A DNA stretch of 64,000 nucleotides from Xenopus tropicalis (taxonomy: Eukaryota; Chordata; Amphibia; Anura; Pipidae), in NCBI RefSeq assembly GCF_000004195.4, contig NC_030678.2, forward strand, positions 88,200,904 to 88,264,903, written 5' to 3'. The translations under genes and the position numbers were made by a program. The number at the start of each line of letters is the position of its first letter. Within the stretch, counting starts at the first letter, position 1. This document shows, in pieces, positions 33,476 to 47,636 of this stretch. The notes beneath the pieces are model-generated. The model had not been told where the DNA came from. It was given only the letters and a program-made list of their open reading frames with translations, and did not search any database.

Positions 33476-34439
33476 CAGTGCTGTCCAACTTCTGTTGTAC
33501 CGAGGGCCGGAATTTTTCCGACCTACGTAGTGGAGGGCCGATAATGGAAGCCAGTTTTGACCACTCCCCTTTTTGAAACCACACCCACTTGAAACCACAC
33601 CCATGTTATCACATGACCATGCCCATATTAATGGTTGTAGTACAGCAAAAACCTGCCATACTCTGCCTTCCCTACCCTGCCTGTGTGTGCCATACTCTGC
33701 CTTCCCTACCCTGCCTGTGTGTGCCATACTCTGCCTTCCCTACCCTGCCTGTGTGTGCCATACTTGGCTGGTTTGTGCCATACTTGACCTGTGTGTGCCA
33801 TACTCTGTCTGCCCTACCCTGCCTGTGTGTGCCATACTCTGCCTTCCCTACCCTGCCTGCGTGTGCCATACTTTCACTGTGTTTGCCATTCTTGGTTGGT
33901 TTGTGCCATATTCTGCCTGTGTGTGCCATACTCTGCCTTCCCTACCCTGCCTGTGTGTGCCATACTCTGCTTGCCCTATGATGCCTGTGTGTATGGCACA
34001 TACAGTGACACAATGCTGGCACTGCTCCTACAGTCTGCACAATAACTATATATTAAAAAACTTTTTAATTGCAGTACCACCTCAGTATATATTCTTTTTG
34101 TAGTGTGCAGGGATTATTTGTGGGTTTCTGCTGCTCCTGAGGTGTGAACAGGGGAACAATGGGGGTGATTACAGCCTGAGCCTGAGGTGTGAACACTGCA
34201 GGGGGTGAACAATGCAGAGATTAAAAGGTGTGAATAACACAGGGGATTACATATTTAAACAATACAGCCTGATTACAGCCTGAATCTGAGGTGAGAACCA
34301 TGCAGGGGGCCAGTTAATCTCAGTACCATTTAAAGCTTACACAAAGGTAAGCCATCAAATCAGCCAGACAGGTGGGGGGCCACACAGAGGGGGGTCGCGG
34401 GCCGCATGCGGCCCGCGGGCCGCCAGTTGGACAGCACTG
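33476..34439 (+). mobile_element. 964-bp hAT-type non-autonomous transposon
   Basis: Ends CAGTGCTGTCCAACTTCTG and CCAGTTGGACAGCACTG are inverted repeats. The exact 8-bp duplication CTCTAGAT lies at 33468-33475 and 34440-34447. The interior holds a 34-bp minisatellite (33654-33985). A very GC-rich segment near the right end (GGGCCGCATGCGGCCCGCGG) is itself palindromic. No transposase frame; a 176-codon plus-strand frame is the minisatellite. Confidence 0.9.
33654..33985. repeat. 34-bp minisatellite inside the hAT element
   Basis: The unit is TGCCATACTCTGCCTTCCCT followed by ACCCTGCCTGTGTG. Roughly nine to ten full and shortened units are present, some reduced to TGCCATACTTGGCTGGTTTG-type variants. 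The 34-bp period shifts frame each unit, so the open frames across it on both strands are not coding. Confidence 0.9.
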
Positions 34440-34657
34440 CTCTAGATAGTTGCATTAATAGCTGCAAGTAATTTGAATGCTAATGTAGTTTTTAATGCCG
34501 TTTGCTGGATGAGACACCATTCGAATATAAATGCAGGGAAGGGGAACAAATGTGCTAGAGCTTGCAAGTAATTTACCAATATGCATCCTAATTTGCATCC
34601 ATAGTAATGCATTATACGAAATATGTGGTGAATATAACATAGCATATATAACATATT

Positions 34658-34880
34658 TATCAAAGAGTGAAATTAAAGCTTGCCACAGTCCACCAGAGTA
34701 AAAATTCCACCACCCTCTATTTAGTTCTATTGGATTTTCAGAAACATATCAATCAAATAGTGAATTCTCACTTTGAAAATTAATAAATGCCCCTAAAAAT
34801 CCCACAGAAATAAAGAGAGCTTTAAAATTTTATCCTGTTGGGCTATGGTAAGCTTTAATTCCACTCTTTCCTAAATAGGT
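34658..34880. mobile_element. Diverged MITE fragments related to 2943-3131 and 26720-26938
   Basis: ATTTATCAAAGAGTGAAATT, AAGCTTGCCACAGTCCACCA, TAGTGAATTCTCACTTTG and AAAATCCCACAGAAATAAAG recall the same family. The termini are not clear. Confidence 0.4.
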
Positions 34881-37800
34881 TCCTTAGTATGTAGTTAGAC
34901 TGGATTTCTAAGAAAAAAAGCATTGCATTTTTTGAGTCTGAATTTCCCACTTTAAAAATTGTATTGCGTACGTAAATTAGTCTTTTGGTCTGCTATGTAC
35001 TATCTTGTATATACTGGATTTTAACAGGGAAATGTGCATATACAGTACATAACCACTGCACACCTATGAAACTATAGCCAAACTGTACATTCTGCACCAA
35101 GAATTCTATTTCACAACAACACTGGCAGTGATTTCACATAGATTTACAGCAGAGTATACAGTGCTTTGTAAATCCTCTGCAAAATGTCTCTACCTAATCC
35201 TACAACTGCATGAAACTGATGCTGACCATATTGTATGCGCTTTAATCCTGCATGCACACATTCTGTATTGTACTGCTCAGACCTTCTGATTAAACTTTTT
35301 ATCTCCTAGTCTGGGTTCAACCCATATGTGTGTATACGTGTAAACCCTTATAATAGTACACATGGGTTATTTTTAAGTTCTCTATTGAAATTATTGCTAA
35401 TTGACATGCATTATTAAATATATCACAATGTCTTTACAAAGAAGTAAGGCTGAATCTATCAAGCAACATTCTTTTTTCTACGCACACGTTCAAATTAGGT
35501 AGCAGTCTGCCACTGCATAAATAAATGAATAAAGGCAATAGATCATTGACATTTTTTATGCAGATTTAATGCTGTGGAGAAGGAAGAAGTCTATTCATAA
35601 TTGTGGATGAGAACCAAAACTAGAGAATAGCCAGCGGAGTTAATATAAGAAACAGAAAGACCCCTGTGTATATAACATATAACCATTACACAGCCATGTT
35701 TTGGGCCAGAGGCACTGAGAGCTGGATGAGTAGGTTTGTGAACTGGTCTGCAAAGACATCACGCTGGCACACAGCCGGGATGTGGCTATCCCCAGCTGCG
35801 TTTTACTTGGGGGCAAACGACTAAAAGACTGTGTGAGCACGGCCACGTCTCATAACCCTGACTTTCCTAATAAATGTCTATCATGTATACTCATTGTGTC
35901 AGCGCCATTTGATGGGGCAGAAGGAGCAACTGCCAGGGGCCTTAAGCATTGTGAGAGATTGCAATGCATTCAGGGAAAGTCTATCACATGCTTCCCGATG
36001 CACAGATTGTGGTTACCTTGTATGTATTCAGCAACAGTCTCAAGCTCTCACCACACACAGAGACGAACAGTTTAATGAATGCTCTGTACTGGATTATATA
36101 GCACAAGTCCAATATCTTAATCCTGGTACTCACACTGAGAAACCCAATGAAAAACCCTCGAGCACTGATAACTAAATCTTCTTAAATACTTGACATCTCT
36201 CTGGGACCAAGGAAGTTTACAATAACAAGTTAGACTAATGTATCCAGCCTGTACCCCTCCATTTCAGTAAAGAGGATACTGAATGTGAGAGAAAGACAAT
36301 AGAAGTAAGCTATTTGCGTGAACGCTAACATTCAGCAATATTAAACCAATCAGAGCTAATATTTAGTTTCACATAATTAAAATATGAAACTGAATACTAA
36401 ATTCTCTCTGTATATATTAGTACATGTATTATTATGCTCCTGGCTCCCGGGAAAATCATTTTGCATAAATGTATTACTTTCTGATTTGAAATGTAAAGGT
36501 TCATGCCCAGACGGAGTACAGCCTCATCAGCAGAAAGCCTGAGGTATTTATGTTATCTGGCACTAAGTACTATTTTACTGTCTCTGGGTTTCTTGATCAG
36601 CGCTTGTGCAGGGGTGTATAAACTACACTTTTTATCACACAGTCTTAGCCAAAAACTACATAGGAAGACACAATCTCAACACCCATATCCTGCAGCATGC
36701 TACATACCATCTGTATCTGATACAGTTTCTTTCCTAATAACTGTTCACAAACAAGCAATCTATTTATCATTTCAGTTTAGGTAAAATTAGAGTAATGGTT
36801 TACTTTACTATGGTAGACCATATTTTACCCATGTTCCTAGGCAGTTTGCCGCAGAAGAAACCATAAATAAAACGGTTTCAGTGTATCACTTACACCATAT
36901 GGGGATAGGTCTGGGTTGGTATTGGCTGTCATATTTTAACAGAGTGCAAAATGGTCCAGGGATTAATTGTGCTCCAAACTAAGCACTGCAAATAAGTAGA
37001 AGCTGAGCCATATACAGAATACTGGTAACACAAAGCTAAAAAAGTGCTGCTAAAAGGTTAGTTCTCATCAATTTCTGCAATAAAATTGCAGACATCTGAG
37101 CTTTATCCTTCTTATGAACTCCATAAGACATAAGGCAAGTAATGCTTTAGGTAGGGATTTACTAAGGTGATTTTGTAGTGGTGGACAGGATGCAAAGTTA
37201 GATGCAAAGAAAAAGGCACCAGGACTGTATTTCCACCAATGAATACAGTGCAGCTGCGTTTTCCAACACTATATTCATTAGGAGTGGGCAGGGTTATGTG
37301 GGCATCACCTTAGATGCCACCTAGCTTGTGCATCATTCAGGTGGCTAAGTAAGGGAGCCCCAGTGGGGGTAAGGTACTACAGAACCCTGTAATTACTACC
37401 TGCCTATGGCAGTGATGTTTCTTGCATCTTGCTCTGGATTCAGAATAAGCTTAATTAATATATTTTGCCTCAAGTACTCAATGTCAATGAGCACTACAGG
37501 TCTTGTATTGCCCTAGCACATGTGGAAGGGGATTTTATAAATGACCCCTACTACGTCTAAATAAAGAAGCATGGGTATAAACCACATATTAACATATAAA
37601 CTATCATTACGCAGTCGCATTTAATATCCCCCAAAGCTTAAAAATTAAGTAGATAGCTTAAAAATGCTATGTTTAGCATCCAGAAATATGTATAATATAT
37701 ATATATAAATATAAATATTTCCTTAACCTTTGCTGACATTGTATATGTGAACTTCTCTGCAATCTGTTTATATTTTATATTTATGCTCAGAGGGTCTACT

Positions 37801-37899
37801 TGCAGTATGGCTTTGGTCAGGGTCAAATGGGAAACATGTGCCCCTGAATTCCTGCTGTGTTTCCCTGCATAACTAAGGACAGATGAGCAAATGTCATCT

Positions 37900-38187
37900 A
37901 AAGGTGGCCACACACGTGACGATTTGCGATCTTTCGTGCGACCATCGCACGAAAGATCGTCAAATCGCCACTAACCTTCAGGGCTGAAACGGCAGATAAG
38001 GGGGTAGAAACAATAGGATTTCTACCTCCTTCTGCCGATTCAGCCCTGAAGGCAGATTTTGATCAGGCGCCTTCTATGGCGCCCGATCAAAATCTTTTAA
38101 CCTGGCCGATCGGGCGACTTGCCATACACGCACCGAATATCGTCCGAAACGAGGTTTCGTACGATATTATCGGTGCATGTATGGCCA
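37900..38187. mobile_element. 288-bp palindromic MITE with TGGCCA(C/T)ACA ends
   Basis: Left AAAGGTGGCCACACACGTGA and right TATCGGTGCATGTATGGCCA are inverted copies. Inner palindromes include GATCTTTCGTGCGACC / CGCACGAAAGATC and CAGGGCTGAA / TTCAGCCCTG. It has the CG-rich fold-back style of Xenopus MITEs. Its right flank does not show a clear target duplication. Confidence 0.75.
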
Positions 38188-38960
38188 GCAAAAGACCATT
38201 GCTAGCTGTTCAGGGAAAGCATTGTCTTGATGTTCACTGCTGGATATCACAGACTAGATCTAGATTGCAGCACAATACTTGTTGGCGCATTTGTTTACCC
38301 ACTTTATTTACAGTAGATGTGTATTTCTGCTTTGAAGAAAGCTGAAAATAACTAAGATTAATTGAATGTCACAAACTAGATAGTCAAGAAAAATCACTAC
38401 GCACCATGTAACATTTCTAAGCTATTATTTTTTTGGCCTGAAATGCTCTTTTCATGAAATATGAACTCTGTTCACAGTTATGCCCTGTTCGCAAACTTTA
38501 TTCACTGCGTTAAGGAGCACAGCTATTATAATCATCTCTTTAACCTAGATGCAAATAAAGGGGGGCATTCATATTCTCCCTCGGTAAGTGAACTGCAGCT
38601 CTAACCCAAGAGATATCAATGAATAATTACAGCTAATTCCCATGTCTGTCGGCAACCCTTCTCATTAGCTTACTCGATACTATGCAATTATCCACACAAG
38701 ACACAGACTATATATATCAGCAGTGATGCGTCTCATATTCAATCCAAACTCTCCAACATTTAGCCGTTTTCATTCTAATTTCTTTAACCTTAGATGCTTA
38801 TGAAAATAGGGATTATTAAATAGGAATTATTAAAGGTGAAAACTAAAGATAAATGCAAGGACATAGACATGTTTTAGGTAGATATAAAGCAACTGCTTGA
38901 TGCAAATTTCAAGATTTGTGGACCCTGAAACAGTATCTAGAATTTTTTGACTAGACACAT

Positions 38961-38976
38961 TCTATCTATCTATCTA

Positions 38977-39024
<48 letters not shown>

Positions 39025-39120
39025 ATCTATCTATCTATCTATCTATCTGTGTGTCTGTCTGTGTGTCTGTCTGTGTGTCTGTCTATCTGTGTGTTTGTCT
39101 GTCTGTGTGTCTGTCCATCT
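38961..39120. repeat. (TCTA)n / (TCTG)n compound microsatellite
   Basis: About 21 TCTA units, with two small interruptions, run to about 39047. They are followed by TCTG and TGTG units to about 39120. It is likely length-polymorphic. Confidence 0.95.
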
Positions 39121-39538
39121 TTCTATCCACACATGCATTTTTCATACACAGTGTTTTTCAGCCTTTAACACGTGCTTCTTGATACAATATACGCACATAA
39201 AATATCAGATGTTTCATTATAAACATTGTAGATTATACACAGCAATAAAACTATGCTCTTTTGGCATAGCCCATGGCAATATTTTGCTGCCCTGTGAGAT
39301 ATGAGAGTAATTGGTCATATTTTTTATGTTTTCCGACTCGGTATTCATAAATCCCCCTCAGCTTTCACTAGGAGTAAAAAATAAATAAATACAATATGAA
39401 GAGTGATCTAAATAACACACACAATAACAATCACTTTTCTTGGAAAATGAGGCAAAGTGACCTCTACATGCAGTGAAATTAAGCCATTTAAATGAACTGG
39501 CCTTAAAGCCTATGAATTGGTAGGATAATGTTCTAAAA

Positions 39539-39846
39539 CAGTGATCCCCAACCAGTAGCTCGGGGGCAACATGTTGCTCCCCAACCCTTTGGATGTTGCT
39601 CTCAGTGCCCCCAAACCAGGTAGTTATTTTTGAATTCCTGACTTGGAGGCAAGTTTAGGTTGAATAAAAACAAGATTTACTACCAAATAAAGCCCCCTGT
39701 AAGCTGATAGTGTGAATAGAGGCTGCCTAATAGCCAATCACAGCCTCTATTTGGCTGTTCCATGAACATTTATGATGCTTGTGTTGCTCCCCAAGTCTTT
39801 TTACATTTGACTGTGGCTCACAAGTAAGAAAGGTTGGGGACCCCTG
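39539..39846 (+). mobile_element. 308-bp hAT-type MITE (CAGTGATCCCCAACC family), copy 2
   Basis: Ends CAGTGATCCCCAACC and GGTTGGGGACCCCTG are inverted repeats. The exact 8-bp duplication TTCTAAAA flanks it (39531-39538 and 39847-39854). Its body, for example CTCAGTGCCCCCAAACCAGG, is shared with copy 1. It is the more complete and less diverged copy at the ends. Confidence 0.92.
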
Positions 39847-40110
39847 TTCTAAAATCACTTAATGGGTAGATAATTCCAAAGCCTAAATGAATTTATTGTT
39901 CTGAATGTGATAATAATTACAATTGTTTAATTTAATTGTCAGATTCTTGGGCCCTTAAGTAATTGGTATTGTTTATAGTATGTTTAAAGTGAAGAATCCA
40001 ATAAAACAGGCATCTTCTACAAAGAAAATACTGTATGTCATTGTGAAAAAAAAACCACACACCTATGGGCTTATTTATCAATTTTCGAGTTTGTGAATTC
40101 AAATTTGTTT

Positions 40111-40745
40111 TTCTAGGCCTCCCTAACTCCAATCTTTCCCCCTACAGTCTATATTAAGTACTGCTGCCAGAATTCTCCTCCTCTCATCCAGGAGAGTTCA
40201 GGCCCTTCTCCTGCTAAAGTCCTTATCGTGGCTTCCTATTAAACAAAGAATATCTTACATAACTCCTTCTCTTAACCTTCAAAGCCCTCCATTCCTCTTC
40301 TCCTCACTACATCTCTTCCCTTGTGTCTCCGTACGTTTCTGGCTGACTCCTTCGTTCCTCGCAGAGCAATTTTTTGGTTGCGCCCCCCACTACTACTGCT
40401 GTTTCCTGCCTTAAACCTTTCTGCCTTGCTGCCCCTTACATTTGGAATACCCTCCCTGATTTCCTCCGGAGAGAATCCTCCCCCAGTCTTTTTAAAACTA
40501 AACTTAAAGACTACCTTTTGGAGCACTCACCCAGCACCTGGCCATATAGATTGTAAGCTCTATGGGGCAGGGGCCTCCATCCTCTTGTGTCTTTGACTCT
40601 TAACTTATTGCAACTGTATTTATTGTTGTACTTTGTATTTATCTATTATTATCTTAATAATCCCGTTTGTATTAATGTATTCTACTGTACAGCGCTGTGT
40701 ACATAAGTAACGCTTTATAAATAAAGATATACATACATACATAAA
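40111..40745 (+). mobile_element. 3' fragment of an L2-like non-LTR retrotransposon
   Basis: A plus-strand frame near the middle encodes LAAPYIWNTLPDFLRRESSP, then FKTKLKDYLLEH. This is the C-terminal tail pattern (WNxLP...FKxxLKxxL) common after the reverse transcriptase of L2/CR1-type elements. The 3' end has GTACAGCGCTGTGTACATAA, GCTTTATAAATAAAG and a short (ATAC)n tail. The upstream part is broken by stops. It appears inserted in an older MITE (GGGCTTATTTATCAATTTTC at 40073 and self-complementary CTCAAA/TTTGAG sequence to about 41010). Antisense to csmd2. Confidence 0.7.
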
Positions 40746-43700
40746 ATAAACTTGCATACTGAATGCTTGCTTATTTATTACAAAGGAAAATGCATATATC
40801 TCAAATTTTTTGAGTTTATGAGCTCTGGAAGCTTGAAAATCTCAAAAAATTGAGTTTGAGAATATGCCTTTACTTTTCCTATGACAAATTTCTTTGACTT
40901 CTATAGAAACTCACAATCTTTTACATGGCAAATTTTTACATTTCAAGTTTTGGGTTTTTTTTGCACTTAATGAATACCAGACATTCGAGTTTTCAAACTA
41001 TAACTTGAATTAGGGATCAGTTCAATAAGAATCAGTTCAATGTAGTTTTGGAAGCAATTTTGCCCCTGAATGCATATATTTGATTCAACACTCAGAGCAG
41101 AGAACATGCATCATCAGCTGACCCACCAGACAAAAAGTTTCTCTAACAGTTGCCTGAAAGACCAATCCTTGCACTTCTAGAGAAAAAGAGAACAGGTATA
41201 AACCACTACTGCAAGAGAGGCAAAGAGAGAGTGCCAGTAAGATAAAGCACAGTCAACCTCCATTAACAGGTACATCACCACCCCTGCCCCCTTAACTGCA
41301 AGGGAAGAATACAACAATTATGCACTATGAAATGGCAGACAGATATTGTATATTGTCAACTCCTAGAGAGACAAAGACTAGTCACCCATTATTAATGCCA
41401 GGTGACAACCACGCCATCAGATGCAATGAATAAGAACTAATGAATAACATAAGGATGAATCAGTATGTGTCTTCAGTAAACCGTGTGCTCTGTCTCTGGA
41501 AACCCAACTGGTCACAGCAGGTCACAGGGTCACTCACTCTAATATTCTCATTATATAATGAACAAAGCAGTAACGTCATTGAAACTGGTTGGTGTGGGTT
41601 TCATTCTACCTGCACAGATTACAGAAAAGGCTATTTTAGACTTGTTGGCTTACTGCCCTCCATTGCAGTTCAACATTTCTTCAGGTTCCTAAAGGTCTCA
41701 TTTGCAAGTATTACCTGGAATGCTCAGCATCTAGGATTATGCCATATTTTAGATCCCCATACTTTGTCTACTATAAAACATTAAACATAACCCGATAGGA
41801 TTGTTTTGCAACCAACATAGATACATGCAGCTTAGTTACTGTTAAGTAAAAGAAACAGTGTTATTATTACATAGCAAAGGAAAATCAGTCATAGAATATA
41901 AATTGCTTGCTTAATTAGGAGTCTGTGAAAAATGGCTGGTTTTTCACAGCTTTCTAGATAATAGACCCCATACCTACGATCAAAACAGTCACTCTCCTAG
42001 AGTGTGTGAGACAGTACATAAGCATTTGCCCTCATCATTAAAGATCTCATGCTGCCACCCCTTCTGCTACTTTGGCATCAAACTTTGGGAATCATTGGAA
42101 TACAGTGTTGCATAAGTTTGATTCAAGAGAAGCAGTGCTTTATTAACAGTAGGCCCTGGTGCACAAAGCTGTGATGGAAGTGGTAGTAGCTAAGTATTTA
42201 AATATCAAGAAACAGGGAAATAAGACTAAGGAGTAGATATCAATTTATAGGTACCTGCTTTCTTTTGCCCCACTGGGTGTTTTTAGAATATGATACCACC
42301 GCAGTGGATCTCTTGTGCTAATGGGCACAAAGGACATGTTTTTTTAACAAGATGGAGGAGTGCAGCCTTTTCCCCTCTTTCTGGCTAATCAGGCAATTGC
42401 TATTACTAAAAGCATTTTATTGTTATGTCTTAAGTCAAAGGACTCCAGAGTATCTTCTAATGTTGTTACTATTTCAGTTGAATTAACTCTTGTATAATGC
42501 ATTTTTATTATATATGCTACATTAGTCTGCAATGCATAGTCATTGTTACATTGTGCAACCCCTGTTACACACTACTTGTGCCTGCAACTATTTTGAAAAT
42601 TTAAAAATAATAGTAGCTTGAGTGCACCTTACACACTGTACTGGATTCATAAATGATCCCTAGTGTGTGGTTTGTCCATACATACACACATACTAATTGG
42701 GGGGAATTCACAAAAGTTTTGTGAAAATGTTGTTTGTGCACCAAAATATTTTCTTTATACAGACTTAAGCCAAATTAACCTATCAACATTTTTCCCTGAC
42801 ATTTTTGTTATGGCGAAGACATTTTGGCTTCATTGTGCAATTTGCAATGATACAAAGCTAAAACTATATGCCCCATGGAGGAAATGTTACTGGCTATTGG
42901 TACTGCTACTGGCAGTTTTCTGGACTTCTGGAAAGATTAGAATATACAGTATTCAGTAGCAGACTATGCAGATCTTATTAGAAATGACATTATCTAACAG
43001 AACTGAATCTTAAAAAATAATGAAAAAAACATGTTCATATTCTTACTTCTCCTATGTCTTCTTGTTGGGCTTTGTTAGACATGGGGACACCATTACTACT
43101 ACCACTTACTACTACTACTACTTGTTGCGTTGCAGACAATCTGGATCCTTTTTCCCCCCAATTTAATGTCCAATCTATTAATTAACTTTTAGTATGATGT
43201 GAAGAAGAATATTAGTTGCAACTGTGCTTTATTTTAAATGATTTATTTTTGAATTATTTAGCTTTTTGTTCAGCAAACCCCCAGTTTCAGCAGCTATCTG
43301 GTTTGCTAGGGTCCACAGTACCCTACCAGGCAGAGTTTAGACACTAGAATAGGAGATGGTTTCAATAAAATAAACGATAAAAAACAACAATAAAATTGTA
43401 GCCTTACAGAGCTATAGTTTAAGGGCTGCCAGGGTCAGTGACTCCAATGTAAAGGAGTCAAAGGTTGAAAGAGTAATACAAAGAAGGTCAAAATTCAAAA
43501 AGTAAAAAAAAAATACCAAAATGAAAAGTTGTTTTCTATAACATTCTAAAAGTTAACTTGAAGGTGAACTTCCCTTTTAAACAAAGATTAAAGAACCGTA
43601 TAATCTATAATTTATATTCATAACATGAGTAGTTTATTTTTGAGCAAAATATGGCAAACTGCATGTCTCCAAACAGCTTATTGGGATCAGAAAGCAACTT

Positions 43701-46700
43701 TCATAATCAGTTAAAATTGCGCCACTATGTATGACCATGTGGTCTTTGGCTGCATTGGTAGCACTATTGGCCTTTATTAGAGAAGTAAATATTAGTGTTT
43801 TCAATAAAACCTACAAAATGATATTGTGTATGTCTACACTGTAATAGATTGGTAGCACCAAAAAACCAATATGCCTTTATATATCATATATAAAGGCTTA
43901 TATATTATTAGACTGCAAGCAGCAATACAAATTTTTACTGAGATGTAGGTCTACATTTTAAAGCAGATATAAAATGTACTATAGGTATTTATAACAGAAT
44001 GGATTTAAGTCAACATAAACAAGGGGCAAATGACAATTATGGATTGCTAAAAATCTATAAGAAAAAAACCCTTTCTTAAACAAAAAAAAAAAAAAAATTA
44101 CTGCTAATGATATTTTATTTGCAGATGTGGGGAATTTTCATATTGGTGTCAATGGTCTTTTATGGCTCTGGCCTTGACACACACATGCCCAACTCTTCTA
44201 CCATAATATTATGGATGATTACTGGTTTAGATAATAATAAACCATTGGACTACTGACTTTGGTCAACAGTATAATTAGCAATCATGGGTCTAAATAATTA
44301 ATAATGTCTTACTTGCTATGTTTCACTCTGATCTGCAATCATTAGGGCCCTGCACTGCTTTTATAAGCTACATAATAATATGTTGGGGAGGGATCCTGAA
44401 AACATGGGTAGAATTTAAGAAGAAGAAAAATCTTCTCATAAAAATCTAGGAATTGTGCTAAAGAGTGACATAGAGTACAACGTTCTTAAAAATTGCTTTG
44501 AGATAGGGTAAAACGATCATTGCTATATGTTGGTCAAAAAAAAAAATGAGTTAACCTGTTTCTAACTATTTTATTTGCATTGACTGTTCATATCTGTACA
44601 ACAACAAATAACTGTACTTTGCTACCAAATGCATATGCCTGTATTGCTATGTACTACAGAAATTTTGCAAATAAAAAACTGTTACAAAAAAAATTGCTTT
44701 GAGATAATCAGACTAACTACATTCACCAAATGCAACAAATAATGTATTTTGCTTTCCAGCTTGTAGTAGAGAATACAAATAGCCGATTTGTTGATTTTGA
44801 CACTTGTGCAATATAGCACCTATATTTGTAAATCAGCCCCAGTACCAGGAAATGTTAAATCTTAGGTAGCAGTAAGCCTGGGGTTCCAATTTTTTAAGCC
44901 TAAGTAACATAACATATAATTTGCGGGCAAATCCATGCATTGGCATGGGGTTAATAACATTGAATATATCCTGACAAAGATATAATTCACAATAATTGTT
45001 ATGCATTCATTTTACAACACTTTGTGCCCTAGGTATGGAGCCAACAATAGTATTAAAGAACAAATTCAGAATAGGATTGGATCCACTGACATCAATTATA
45101 TACTAAGCTTATGTACCTTCATCTCTTTCTTCAGAACACCAGGCTACACCACCACCACCTACTCAGTTCCTTCTATTATTTCTCAACCTCTCTATTATTT
45201 CCATCTCTGCCTCCTCCTTTCCAGGTAATCCGGTAATTATGTGTGTAAAAATAAATTCTGTGAAGATGTGTGTTAAAACTTTTTTTGTGTGAAGAGTGAG
45301 AAGGTAAGCAAATGTTTAGTTCAGTGGCAGTGTGTGAACCTCTGTTCAGTATGTGGGAGAGACCGCAGTGTATCTATGGGTATTCATAAGAATGCAGTAT
45401 TGCTTGCTTATATCCCTTCTGTTTCATTGTGGTCCTAAGAGCTTGTTTGTGCGCCTCTGAGTCACTGTTTTATTCCAAGGCATTACATGATATCAAAAAA
45501 TAATCTGACATATTTCTAATAGCTCTATCACACACAACCAAACCAGCCAGCCCCCACACACACACATCATGGTCAATTGCAGCTAATGTTAAAGCACATA
45601 AAATGAAGAATAATGCAGTGTAGGTAATGGACTGGCCACATCCTTCTGGTTTTTCAGCATATCTGTCAAACCTATGACAAATTAGCTGTTAAAAACTACA
45701 ACCACCAACAGCAGCCATTTGACAATGCTTGAAGGTGTACATCATATAGCCTCCCTTTCCTGAATCTCAGTATTGAGAAGAATGCATTTCCTGTTTACCA
45801 GATAACTGTCAGCAGACATAAACATTTAACATTTAGGATGATGAAAGAAGACTACATCATTAACAATAAATAATTCCACTGATCTGTATTGATGGGTATA
45901 ATTGAAGAGGATGCGAACTCGCAAATGAAGGGGGGACCAGAAGCTACAGGGGGTTTCAACGTATGATGAGATATATCTTTTTTCTAAAATATAGAGGGGG
46001 GGGGGGTAAATTATTAAACTGTGGGTCCCAGTAACTTCTAATGTTACATAGGCAGGTTTGTGAGGGAATTGAATAGGTATAAGATGCAAATGATGTCCCT
46101 GGGTCTTGCCTATATACTGGAAGCTGTGCCAAATGACCCCTGTCACTTGCTGACTAGCATGATATAAAGTAGTTTTCAGCCTCCTGCGGGTATTATTTGC
46201 ACATATAGCAAAAAAAGCATATATATTGAATAACCAGACATTCCCATATTTTATCATCTGGAAATATTGCAGCAACTGAATTTTATTAGCCCCAAACCAT
46301 GTCCCAGCATTCATTGCTTTCCCACGGTGCCTTGCACCTGCCACAGGATACCACCATAGAAAGCTTAACAGCCAGCAGACAAAATGCTTAATTCAAGACA
46401 CAAACTTGCTCTGCTGTCTGGCATTCAGCCATATTTGAAAGTTTTCAACAATATTCCTTTGTAAAACATAGTGGTGCTCTTGCTATTAGTTAGTTACATG
46501 CTGTGACATCTTCCACAATCCAGTGTTACTAAGTATACTAATCCCTGGATTGCCAGTGTCACAGCTCTTAGTATTGTTGGGCCTACATCAGTGATAAGGA
46601 ACCTGTGGTTCTTCAGCTGTTGTTTACATCAAAATCCTACCTGTCTACGCATAACAGACTCTTGTAGCACAACAACTGTACATTTCCAAGCTACAATTTG

Positions 46701-47174
46701 TATTGCAGTATATAGAGCTATCTCTTGTCACAACTGATACAATAACATGATTCTTACCAGTGGAACTTTTATAGATATGAAAGTGAATGAAATATTTTAC
46801 TAATATCTTAAAAAGGTATGAAATCTTTCCTTGTTTTATTATGCATTCTTGTTTTACAGATCTGTACAACTAAATTCCTTGAGGCACTGTGCAGGGGGTC
46901 CTTAAAACACAAAACAGAGCGTGAAACAGCTAAATTCACAGAGAAATTATGTTCAGAACCTTGTCAATACTGAGACAGTTAATTCAACTAACAACACAGC
47001 ACAAGGTACATTAAAAAAACTGCCTGATTGCTGAAATTCTCTTCCTCTAAATTAAAACATGAATATTTCATGATAAAAAAATAAGGTTCTCCTAGAGAGG
47101 CAGTTACTCCAGCTGCACCTCTCACTCGTCGAGCTGCTTAAATTACTGCTGAAAATGAAATATGAATGTTATTA

Positions 47175-47636
<462 letters not shown>

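Noticed and set aside
33573..34103. 176-codon plus-strand frame rich in Cys and Pro
   Set aside because: It is translation of the 34-bp minisatellite inside a hAT element, shifting frame each unit.
35782..36175. Overlapping plus-strand frames of 97 and 93 codons
   Set aside because: No recognisable domain, two overlapping frames of similar length and no splice context; treated as chance.
45001..45228. 75-codon plus-strand frame after an ATG near 45001
   Set aside because: No family features; low-complexity Ser/Thr/Tyr tail typical of chance frames in AT-rich introns.
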